Both the position numbers and the translations under genes were made by a program. A stretch of DNA of 5,628 nucleotides from an uncultured Eubacteriales bacterium (lineage in GTDB: Bacteria; Bacillota; Clostridia; Oscillospirales; CAG-272), in NCBI GenBank assembly GCA_900550625.1, contig URSW01000119.1, positions 1 through 5,628 on the forward strand, written 5' to 3'. Positions within the stretch are counted from its first letter, which is position 1, and the number at the start of each line of letters is the position of its first letter. The notes beneath the pieces were generated by a model. That model had not been told where the DNA came from and searched no databases. It saw only the letters and a program-made list of their open reading frames with translations. Of this stretch, positions 1-4,964 are shown one piece after another.

Positions 1-240
1 CGCCTTGACCTCGCTCTGCTCGCTCTCGGGAAGCTTGTCGCCGATCTCGCCGAGCGTCTTTTCGCTCTGGAAGAGCAGGCTCTCCGCGTGATTCTTCACA
101 TCAACGGCTTCCTTCTGCTTCTTATCCTCTTCAGCGTACTTCTCCGCATCGCGTACCGCGCGGTCGATGTCCTCCTTGGACATATTGGTCGAAGAGGTGA
201 TCGTGATGTGCTGCTCGCGTCCGGTGCCGAGATCCTTTGC
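1..240 (-). pseudogene. dnaK: DnaK C-terminal continuation after the frameshift (partial)
   Basis: Read in the frame one base off the upstream part, this stretch translates without a stop to the window edge. It begins AKDLGTGREQHITITSSTN, which is the normal Hsp70 sequence directly after the GIVNVS segment. It continues with MSKEDIDRAVRDAEKYAEED, NHAESLLFQSEKTLGEIGDK and LPESEQSEVKA, which match the end of the beta domain and the start of the helical lid. The first base of this frame follows the last good codon of the upstream part by one base, where about nine bases (Asn-Val-Ser) are expected. The sequence is clean and well conserved, so the break is recent or artificial. The gene runs off the left edge, where the rest of the lid and possibly dnaJ would lie. 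There is no separate start signal, so it is not an independent gene. Confidence 0.9.
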
Positions 241-1609
241 GGACTATGCCGTTCGCGTCGATATCGAAGGTGACCTCGATCTGAGGCACTCCGCGGGGAG
301 CTGCCGGAATTCCGTCGAGGCTGAAGCGTCCGAGTGTCGTATTGCCCGCCGCCATGTCGCGCTCGCCCTGGAGCACATGGATCTCAACGGAGGTCTGACC
401 GTCGGCTGCAGTGGAATATACCTGGCTCTTCTTTACCGGGATCGTCGTGTTGCGGTCGATGATGCGGTTGAATACGCCGCCGAGGGTCTCGATTCCGAGA
501 GACAGCGGAGTAACGTCGAGAAGTAGAAGATCCTTTACGTCGCCGCCGAGGACGCCGCCCTGGATTGCTGCGCCGATTGCCACGCACTCATCGGGGTTGA
601 TTCCCTTGAAGGGCTCCTTGCCGATGAAGTTCTTGACTGCATCCTGAACGGCGGGGATACGGGTCGAGCCGCCGACGAGGAGCACCTTGTCTACCTGATT
701 TACGGTAAGTCCCGCGTCGGAGAGAACTCTCTTCGTAGGCTCCATGGTAGCCTGAACGAGGTCTGCGGTGAGTCTGTCGAACTCCGCACGGCTGAGCGTC
801 GCCTCGAAGTGCTTCGGTCCGGTTGCGTCCGCCGTGATGAACGGGAGGTTGATATCGGTGGTGGTCATGCCGGAAAGCTCGATCTTCGCCTTCTCTGCGG
901 CTTCCTTAAGTCTCTGGAGTGCCATCTTGTCCTTGCGCAGGTCTATTCCGGCATTCTCCGCCATGAATTTCTCCGCGATCCAGTTGATGATGCGGTTATC
1001 GAAGTCGTCGCCGCCGAGGCGGTTGTTGCCCGCGGTTGCGAGAACCTCGAAAACGCCGTCGGAGATCTCGAGAAGCGAAACGTCGAACGTACCGCCGCCG
1101 AGATCGAAGATCATGATCTTCTGCTCGTTTTCCTTATCCATACCGTATGCGAGAGCTGCTGCGGTAGGCTCGTTGATTATACGCATGACCTCAAGTCCCG
1201 CGATCTTGCCCGCGTCCTTGGTTGCCTGACGCTGTGCGTCGGAGAAGTATGCGGGAACCGTGATGACCGCCTGCGTTACGGGAGTTCCGAGGAACGCTTC
1301 GGCATCCGCCTTGAGCTTCTGAAGAATTATCGCGGAGATCTCCTGGGGGGTGTACTTCTTTCCGTCGATCTCGACGGTATGTCCGGTGCCCATCTCACGC
1401 TTGATGCTCGACACGGTGCGCTCGGGGTTGGTGATGCCCTGTCTCTTTGCGACCTGTCCGACCATGCGTTCGCCCGTCTTCGAGAATGCGACCACGGAAG
1501 GTGTGGTGCGTGCGCCTTCGGGGTTCGGGATAACGGTAGGCTCGCCGCCTTCATATACCGCCACGCAGGAGTTTGTTGTTCCTAAATCTATACCTATTAT
1601 CTTTCCCAT
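131..1609 (-). CDS. dnaK: DnaK (Hsp70 chaperone), frameshifted and prematurely ended
   Basis: This is the cytosolic Hsp70 chaperone, which binds unfolded segments in an ATP-driven cycle with DnaJ and GrpE. The start ATG has GGAGGA eight bases upstream. The ATPase domain is complete (about residues 1-355): GIDLGTTNS at 6-14, Lys70, NEPTAAA at 146-152, DLGGGTFD at 169-176 and LLVGGSTRIP at 310-319. The linker DVKDLLLLDVTP follows at 357-368, then the beta substrate-binding domain. Compared with E. coli DnaK, about 24 residues are missing between Lys70 and Glu147, a known trait of Gram-positive DnaK. After Val456 the frame is lost: the last 36 residues are unlike any DnaK and end at a stop at 131-133, giving 492 residues where the family has about 610. 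The lost frame continues in the neighbouring fragment at 1-240. As written, the product would have an ATPase domain and a broken substrate-binding domain. The identity is certain; whether the break is real is not. Confidence 0.95.
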   Translation of the reverse strand: MGKIIGIDLGTTNSCVAVYEGGEPTVIPNPEGARTTPSVVAFSKTGERMVGQVAKRQGITNPERTVSSIKREMGTGHTVEIDGKKYTPQEISAIILQKLKADAEAFLGTPVTQAVITVPAYFSDAQRQATKDAGKIAGLEVMRIINEPTAAALAYGMDKENEQKIMIFDLGGGTFDVSLLEISDGVFEVLATAGNNRLGGDDFDNRIINWIAEKFMAENAGIDLRKDKMALQRLKEAAEKAKIELSGMTTTDINLPFITADATGPKHFEATLSRAEFDRLTADLVQATMEPTKRVLSDAGLTVNQVDKVLLVGGSTRIPAVQDAVKNFIGKEPFKGINPDECVAIGAAIQGGVLGGDVKDLLLLDVTPLSLGIETLGGVFNRIIDRNTTIPVKKSQVYSTAADGQTSVEIHVLQGERDMAAGNTTLGRFSLDGIPAAPRGVPQIEVTFDIDANGIVRKGSRHRTRAAHHDHLFDQYVQGGHRPRGTRCGEVR

Positions 1610-1617
1610 AATGAAAA

Positions 1618-1623
1618 TCCTCC
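1618..1623 (-). promoter_or_regulatory. dnaK ribosome binding site
   Basis: The minus strand reads GGAGGA with eight bases (TTTTCATT) before the dnaK ATG at 1609. This is a near-perfect Shine-Dalgarno sequence at the best spacing and fixes the dnaK start. Confidence 0.85.
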
Positions 1624-1654
1624 GTATATTTTGATTTTGTTATTTGCATTATAT

Positions 1655-1680
1655 GATCTCGCCGCCGAGCGGCGCTGATC
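1655..1680 (-). other. Hairpin in the grpE-dnaK intergenic gap
   Basis: The 80-nt gap between the grpE stop and the dnaK start contains an inverted repeat. A 6-bp perfect GC stem (CGCCGC and GCGGCG) closes a 3-nt loop, and an outer GATC/GATC stem is separated from it by a small internal loop. The sequence after it is ATATAAT rather than a T-run, so it is not a standard intrinsic terminator. A hairpin here could act as an RNA processing or stability element that raises dnaK relative to hrcA and grpE, which is known for some Firmicutes dnaK operons; for this sequence it is inference. The TATAAT at 1648-1653 has no -35 at a usable distance. Confidence 0.5.
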
Positions 1681-1689
1681 CCGTTTGAT

Positions 1690-2298
1690 TCAGTTTGCGA
1701 CCTTGACCATCGCAAAGCGGAGAATCTTGTCTCCGCGGCGGTATCCGGTCTGGAGCACATCCATGATCTCGCTCTCGCCGAACTCCGCCGATTCCTCGTG
1801 AAGCACCGCGTTGTGAAGATTCGGGTCGAACTTCTCGCCGACCTTTCCGAATTCCTCGACGCCGAGCTTTTCAAGCGCCGCCGGCACGGATTTGAGTATC
1901 ATCGCAACTCCCTCGGAAAGCTTTTCCGAATCGGTGTACTGCGATGCGCGCTTGAGATTGTCGATTATCGGGAGCAGCTCACGCACGCTCTCGCCGACTG
2001 CGTCGGCATACATCGCGTCGCGCTCCTCCTTGGAGCGGCGGCGGAAGTTGTCGTATTCCGCCAGCGTCCGCAGGTACTTGTCGCCCGCCTCCGCGCTCTT
2101 CTTTTTCTCCTCCTCAAGCTCGCGCTCAAGCTCGGCTATGCGGGATTTGTGCTTCTTCGCTTCGGAGCCGGAATGCTCCTTCTTATCCTTCGCGTCCTTC
2201 GCGCATCCCGCGCTCTTTTTATCTTCCGTATCACCGGCTGTGCAGTCCGCGCAGGCATCCGCGTCTCCGGCGATATCCTTCTTTTCCTTTTCGTCCAT
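1690..2298 (-). CDS. grpE: GrpE nucleotide exchange factor
   Basis: GrpE is the cytosolic dimeric cofactor that releases ADP from DnaK. The predicted product is 202 residues, normal for the family. Residues 1-50 are a charged, probably disordered tail rich in Asp, Glu and Lys. A long coiled coil (about 50-120) includes DKYLRTLAEYDNFRRR and LLPIIDNLKRA. The C-terminal beta domain that contacts DnaK carries GVEEFGKVGEKFDPNLHNAV and ends GYRRGDKILRFAMVKVAN, the family signature. Two ATG codons lie side by side at 2301 and 2298. The GGGAG at 2306-2310 is four bases from the first and seven from the second, so I prefer 2298. The upstream hrcA stop overlaps this ATG by one base (TGATG), which suggests translational coupling. 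The tail contains a CADC motif and a third cysteine, unusual for GrpE. Identity is certain; the start is uncertain by one codon. Confidence 0.96.
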   Translation of the reverse strand: MDEKEKKDIAGDADACADCTAGDTEDKKSAGCAKDAKDKKEHSGSEAKKHKSRIAELERELEEEKKKSAEAGDKYLRTLAEYDNFRRRSKEERDAMYADAVGESVRELLPIIDNLKRASQYTDSEKLSEGVAMILKSVPAALEKLGVEEFGKVGEKFDPNLHNAVLHEESAEFGESEIMDVLQTGYRRGDKILRFAMVKVAN

Positions 2299-3398
2299 CA
2301 TGTTTCTCCCTTCTTTTCATCCGGTGAAGAATCCCCGCCGCCGTCGCCGGAGATCACATCGCCGATCCCCTCGGACAGCCGGTCAAGCACCGATATGACG
2401 CGCCCGTAATCCATGCGCGTCGGACCTATAACGCCGATCGCGCCGATCGGCTTGCCGTTCTCCGTGACCGTTTTGAACACGAGCGCGGAGCGATCCATTA
2501 TCTTAACGGAATTTTCGCTGCCGATGTAGACCTGCACTCCGCCGTCCTTCTGATCCGCGGACGGGAGCGAGGAGGGCAGCAGCTTCTTCAGCGAATCCTT
2601 ATGCTCGAACAGCCCGAGCAGCTCGCTCAGGCGGTCGTTGTCGTAGTAATCGGGGTAGGAAAGCAGGCGGTTGACTCCCTCGACCTGTATCTCTCCGCTG
2701 CCGATCGTGCCGACGGATTCGAATATGCCCTTTATCACCGGACCGATCAGGTAATCGTACTCGCCCATCTCGCGCTCCGCTTCCATTATGATCGGAAGGG
2801 TTATCATGTCCGCCGTCAGTCCGGTAAGGCGGGAATTGAGCACGGAGACGAGCTTTTCCGTCGCCTCGGGCGAAATGTCGAACGAGGAGCGGATGTGCTT
2901 CGTTCTCACCGACGTGTCCGGCAGAACCATCACGAGGACGAGGTTGCGGCTGTCGAGGCGCATCGCCTCAAAGCGCGCGACCGTCACGCTCGAGCTTTCC
3001 GGACGGACCGCAAGCGCGGTATAGTTCGTCATCGCGGACGCGATGCGCATACCCGCGGAAAGTATCTCGCCGAGCTCGTTCCTGCGTGCGCGAAGCGCAC
3101 TTTCAAGCCGCTTTATCTCCGCGGCGGTAAAGTTGTAGCGATCGACGAGAGAATCGACGTAAAATCTGTAGCCCGCCTCGGTGGGGATGCGCCCCGCCGA
3201 AGTGTGGGGCTGCTCGAGATACCCGAGAGCCTCAAGCTCCGCCATTTCGTTGCGTATGGTAGCAGACGAGTGGCTTATCTGCTTATTCTGTGTCAGGTAC
3301 TTGCTTCCGACCGGCTCGCCGTTCTGTATATGCGCGTCCACTATTGCTTTAAGTATAAGCTTTTTCCGCTCGCTTAATGCGCCGTTTTCCGCACTCAC
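2298..3398 (-). CDS. hrcA: HrcA heat-shock repressor
   Basis: HrcA is the DNA-binding repressor of class I heat-shock genes. It binds CIRCE and depends on the GroEL chaperonin for activity. With the GTG at 3398 the product is 366 residues, slightly longer than the usual 340 or so. The N-terminal winged helix shows GEPVGSKYL (about 27-35), SSATIRNEMAELEALGYL (44-61) and PHTSAGRIPTEAGYRFYVD (64-82). The C-terminal GAF-like domain ends with GVIGPTRMDYGRVISVLDRL (about 322-341). A flexible tail rich in Gly, Asp and Ser follows and accounts for the extra length. A TTG lies five codons upstream at 3413, but its last base belongs to the GGAGG ribosome binding site and nothing resembling one lies before it, so the GTG is preferred. 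The gene leads the operon and overlaps the grpE start by one base. A CIRCE operator just upstream indicates autoregulation. Confidence 0.95.
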   Translation of the reverse strand: MSAENGALSERKKLILKAIVDAHIQNGEPVGSKYLTQNKQISHSSATIRNEMAELEALGYLEQPHTSAGRIPTEAGYRFYVDSLVDRYNFTAAEIKRLESALRARRNELGEILSAGMRIASAMTNYTALAVRPESSSVTVARFEAMRLDSRNLVLVMVLPDTSVRTKHIRSSFDISPEATEKLVSVLNSRLTGLTADMITLPIIMEAEREMGEYDYLIGPVIKGIFESVGTIGSGEIQVEGVNRLLSYPDYYDNDRLSELLGLFEHKDSLKKLLPSSLPSADQKDGGVQVYIGSENSVKIMDRSALVFKTVTENGKPIGAIGVIGPTRMDYGRVISVLDRLSEGIGDVISGDGGGDSSPDEKKGET

Positions 3399-3406
3399 CG
3401 ATCCCG

Positions 3407-3411
3407 CCTCC
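3407..3411 (-). promoter_or_regulatory. hrcA ribosome binding site deciding a GTG start
   Basis: The minus strand carries GGAGG with eight bases before the GTG at 3398, ideal spacing. The alternative TTG start at 3413-3411 shares a base with this motif and has no such motif of its own, so the site argues for the GTG. Confidence 0.8.
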
Positions 3412-3431
3412 AATCACAGGAATTTTACGTT

Positions 3432-3458
3432 TTAGCACTTTCGGTCCCTGAGTGCTAA
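3432..3458 (-). promoter_or_regulatory. CIRCE operator (HrcA binding site)
   Basis: The minus strand reads TTAGCACTC, nine bases, then AAGTGCTAA. The CIRCE consensus is TTAGCACTC-N9-GAGTGCTAA, so 17 of 18 arm positions match; the only change is A for G at the first base of the second arm. The site lies 33 bp before the hrcA GTG, at or just after the expected transcription start. HrcA bound here would block transcription of hrcA-grpE-dnaK, and the repeat would also sit in the mRNA leader. Confidence 0.96.
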
Positions 3459-3468
3459 TCTATATAAG

Positions 3469-3497
3469 AATTTACCATTTTGCCGCTTTTAATTCAA
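3469..3497 (-). promoter_or_regulatory. Predicted vegetative promoter of hrcA-grpE-dnaK
   Basis: The minus strand has TTGAAT at 3497-3492, a 17-bp spacer, and TAAATT at 3474-3469. Each hexamer matches the sigma-A consensus at four of six positions and the spacing is ideal. Transcription would begin near 3462, placing CIRCE immediately downstream, the usual layout. TATATA at 3466-3461 is an alternative -10 but has no -35 at a proper distance. Confidence 0.6.
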
Positions 3498-3501
3498 CGA
3501 T

Positions 3502-3533
3502 AATATGAATACATATTGTTAACATTTTGTTAA
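3502..3533. repeat. Two adjacent AT-rich palindromes upstream of the hrcA promoter
   Basis: AATATG and CATATT form a perfect 6-bp inverted repeat around AATA at 3502-3517. TTAACA and TGTTAA form another around TTT at 3519-3533. TGTTAACA at 3517-3524 is also self-complementary. They sit 5 to 36 bp upstream of the -35 hexamer. They could be activator or second-repressor sites or an AT-rich UP-like element; none matches the CtsR heptad repeat. No factor can be named. Confidence 0.4.
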
Positions 3534-3553
3534 GCGCGGTTCGGCGGCAATTG

Positions 3554-3732
3554 CGGGAATACGCGAACTGCAGGAAGCTGCCGCCGGAGACGGCAAGCCA
3601 AGCGTAAAGACTTCCTCGCGGCGTCGAAGCGATGCGGGGCGCATAGGAAGAGCGCCGTCTGACGGACTGTCGAATCTTTCGTCTCCTTTGCATTGTTACG
3701 GTTTATACGGCGGCAGCCGGAGTCCGTTCCCG
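3554..3732. other. Nested inverted repeats in a gene-free interval; possible structured RNA
   Basis: The stretch 3534-3945 has no open frame with a ribosome binding site or a recognisable protein. Within it, several complementary segments nest around one centre. Plus-strand coordinates are: 3554-3559 with 3727-3732 (6 bp), 3577-3586 with 3708-3717 (10 bp, all GC except one pair), 3586-3592 with 3680-3686 (7 bp), 3606-3612 with 3673-3679 (7 bp, one G-U pair if read on the minus strand), and 3611-3616 with 3645-3650 (6 bp). Together they would make an interrupted rod of about 180 nt. In DNA of this base composition some repeats arise by chance. The strand is undecided: different helices gain a G-U pair on different strands. 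I see no clear promoter for it, and no T-run terminator on the minus strand. It matches no RNA family I can name with confidence. Confidence 0.25.
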
Positions 3733-3945
3733 TTCTCTCTCGGGGTTGTCGCGGGTGCAAAACGTCGGATTCGCCATTCTTTGCCGATAAGACCTCGCTG
3801 CTTTGCCGCAGACGGGATCCCGCGTAAAGCGGGACGGGACCGGGACGGAGCACTTGACTTTTCCCGCCGTGCGTTAGCGTAATAATACGAGCTGTCGCCT
3901 CATGTCTCTCTTCCGCCGTTTCACGGCATGCGCGTTTTCCGAAAG

Positions 3946-3971
3946 AAAAAGGAGCCGTCGGCTCCTTTTTT
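3946..3971 (-). terminator. Intrinsic terminator, potentially bidirectional
   Basis: GGAGCC at 3951-3956 and GGCTCC at 3960-3965 form a perfect 6-bp stem with a 3-nt loop. On the minus strand the stem is followed by TTTTTC and is preceded by six A. On the plus strand it is followed by six T. It lies about 80 nt after the stop of the DUF2156 gene, so it most likely ends that transcript. The symmetry would also stop any plus-strand transcript from the gene-free interval. Confidence 0.85.
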
Positions 3972-4051
3972 CATATTCTGTATCTGCGGTTCATGCGCCG
4001 ACCGCCGTGCGTCTGATCACCGAAGAGACACCGCGGCAGCTGTCGTGCCGA

Positions 4052-4921
4052 TTATCGGATCACCGCCGTATATTTCCCGAGAAGGGCACACGGGCGGTAT
4101 GACATCTTCGATTTTCTGAGTCCGGGGTCTCCGGAATCGTCCTCGCGGTTCACAAAGCTTATCCCCGGCACGGACTTCACGAATTCCGACGCGATCGCCT
4201 GATACGCGCCGCGGGTGTTTCTGTCCGCCTTTTCGATATGGACGAAAAGCGTGTCCCCGGCGACCTCCCCGGCGGTGAACGCCCTGATCCCGCCGTCAAT
4301 CCGCAGCGCAAGCGAAAGAAATCCGTAGCTGCCGCGGTTTTCGAGCACCTCGCAGCAGATATCGTTTTCGGTCGCGGCAAGCGCTTCGTCCGATCCGTTC
4401 TCGGCGCGGTAAGCTTCAAAGAACGTCATGACCTCGTGAATGTTCGCGTCGCCGATCGGCTCAAACACCGCATCGGGATACTCGCGGCGGAACTGATAGA
4501 GATGATTCCTCTTTTCTCTCAGGTGCTTCCCCGCGTAGGCGATGAAGTTTTCCGCCGGATAGAGAAAGTCCGCGCCGTCCGCGTCCTGCGTCACCGCCGC
4601 GCCGAAGCGCTCGGCGAGATGCTTCGCGCTTTCCTCGTCGAGAAATCCGAACTCGGCGGGAAGCGAGTTTTCCCGCGCAAAGTCAATGATCGCTCCGACC
4701 GCACCGTCGGGATCGGGTCCGAACGGACGTGTAAAGACGTCCCTGCCGCGGTAGCTTGCGCGAAGCACCGCGGTTTCGCCGGCAAAGGCGATTCGGGTAT
4801 CGAAATATCTGCGCCACATGAGCACCGTTCCGGCGGTGCTGTCGCAGATCCGCCCTTCGCCTCCGAGGAGGCGGCGAAGGAGAGTTGAGTCGTCAAGTGT
4901 AACAGGTCTGAAATCAAGCAT
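4052..4921 (-). CDS. DUF2156 family protein (GNAT-fold, LPG synthase C-terminal-like)
   Basis: The 289-residue product looks like a full-length soluble DUF2156 protein of the COG4866 type, related to the C-terminal domain of phosphatidylglycerol lysyltransferase. There are no membrane segments, so it is not the full MprF-type enzyme. Family marks are YAGKHLREKRNHLYQFRREY (129-148), the segment GDTLFVHIEKADRNTRGAYQ (222-241) resembling the acyl or aminoacyl donor-binding part of a GNAT fold, and FVNREDDSGDPGLRKSKMSY (256-275), which is strongly conserved. The family is thought to move an acyl or aminoacyl group, but the substrate is unknown and cannot be read here. The ATG at 4921 has AAGGA eight bases upstream. 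It lies 43 bp after the DUF4340-like gene on the same strand, probably cotranscribed, and ends before a terminator at 3946-3971. Confidence 0.85.
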   Translation of the reverse strand: MLDFRPVTLDDSTLLRRLLGGEGRICDSTAGTVLMWRRYFDTRIAFAGETAVLRASYRGRDVFTRPFGPDPDGAVGAIIDFARENSLPAEFGFLDEESAKHLAERFGAAVTQDADGADFLYPAENFIAYAGKHLREKRNHLYQFRREYPDAVFEPIGDANIHEVMTFFEAYRAENGSDEALAATENDICCEVLENRGSYGFLSLALRIDGGIRAFTAGEVAGDTLFVHIEKADRNTRGAYQAIASEFVKSVPGISFVNREDDSGDPGLRKSKMSYRPCALLGKYTAVIR

Positions 4922-4929
4922 ACTGTCTG

Positions 4930-4934
4930 TCCTT
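4930..4934 (-). promoter_or_regulatory. Ribosome binding site of the DUF2156 gene
   Basis: AAGGA on the minus strand lies eight bases before the ATG at 4921, supporting that start. The 43-bp gap to the preceding gene shows no promoter hexamers. Confidence 0.7.
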
Positions 4935-4964
4935 CGGAAAACGGTAAAATGAGCACTCCGCGCG

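Noticed and set aside
384..587. Minus-strand 67-codon frame inside dnaK
   Set aside because: It is an out-of-frame reading of conserved dnaK codons with an Arg-rich product and no start signal.
809..1585. A 258-codon open frame on the plus strand opposite dnaK
   Set aside because: Long antisense frames over dnaK are a well-known by-product of its codon bias. It has no ribosome binding site and resembles no protein, while the opposite strand is plainly Hsp70.
1798..2409. A 203-codon open frame on the plus strand opposite grpE, with a leucine-rich middle
   Set aside because: The leucine runs are the complement of the Lys/Glu codons of the GrpE tail and coiled coil. There is no independent support for a membrane protein here.
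2601..3377. A 258-codon open frame on the plus strand opposite hrcA
   Set aside because: The minus strand encodes a clear HrcA. The plus-strand translation is Arg and Val-rich with no family features, as expected from GC-rich third positions.
3472..3853. Two minus-strand frames of 73 and 107 codons in the gene-free interval
   Set aside because: They are rich in Arg, lack a ribosome binding site before their ATG or GTG, and the 73-codon one runs through the hrcA promoter. An AAAGGAG at 3682-3688 is followed only by an ATT at start distance.
3827..3895. Minus-strand GGGAAAAGTCAAGTGCTCC, faintly like the RNase P RNA core
   Set aside because: The conserved GAGGAAAGTCC is not matched, and the other conserved RNase P segments are not found nearby.
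3688..4119. Plus-strand frames of 63-66 codons (3688-3882, 3902-4102, 3928-4119)
   Set aside because: None has a ribosome binding site. Two cross the terminator and overlap the end of the DUF2156 gene in antisense. None resembles a known small protein.
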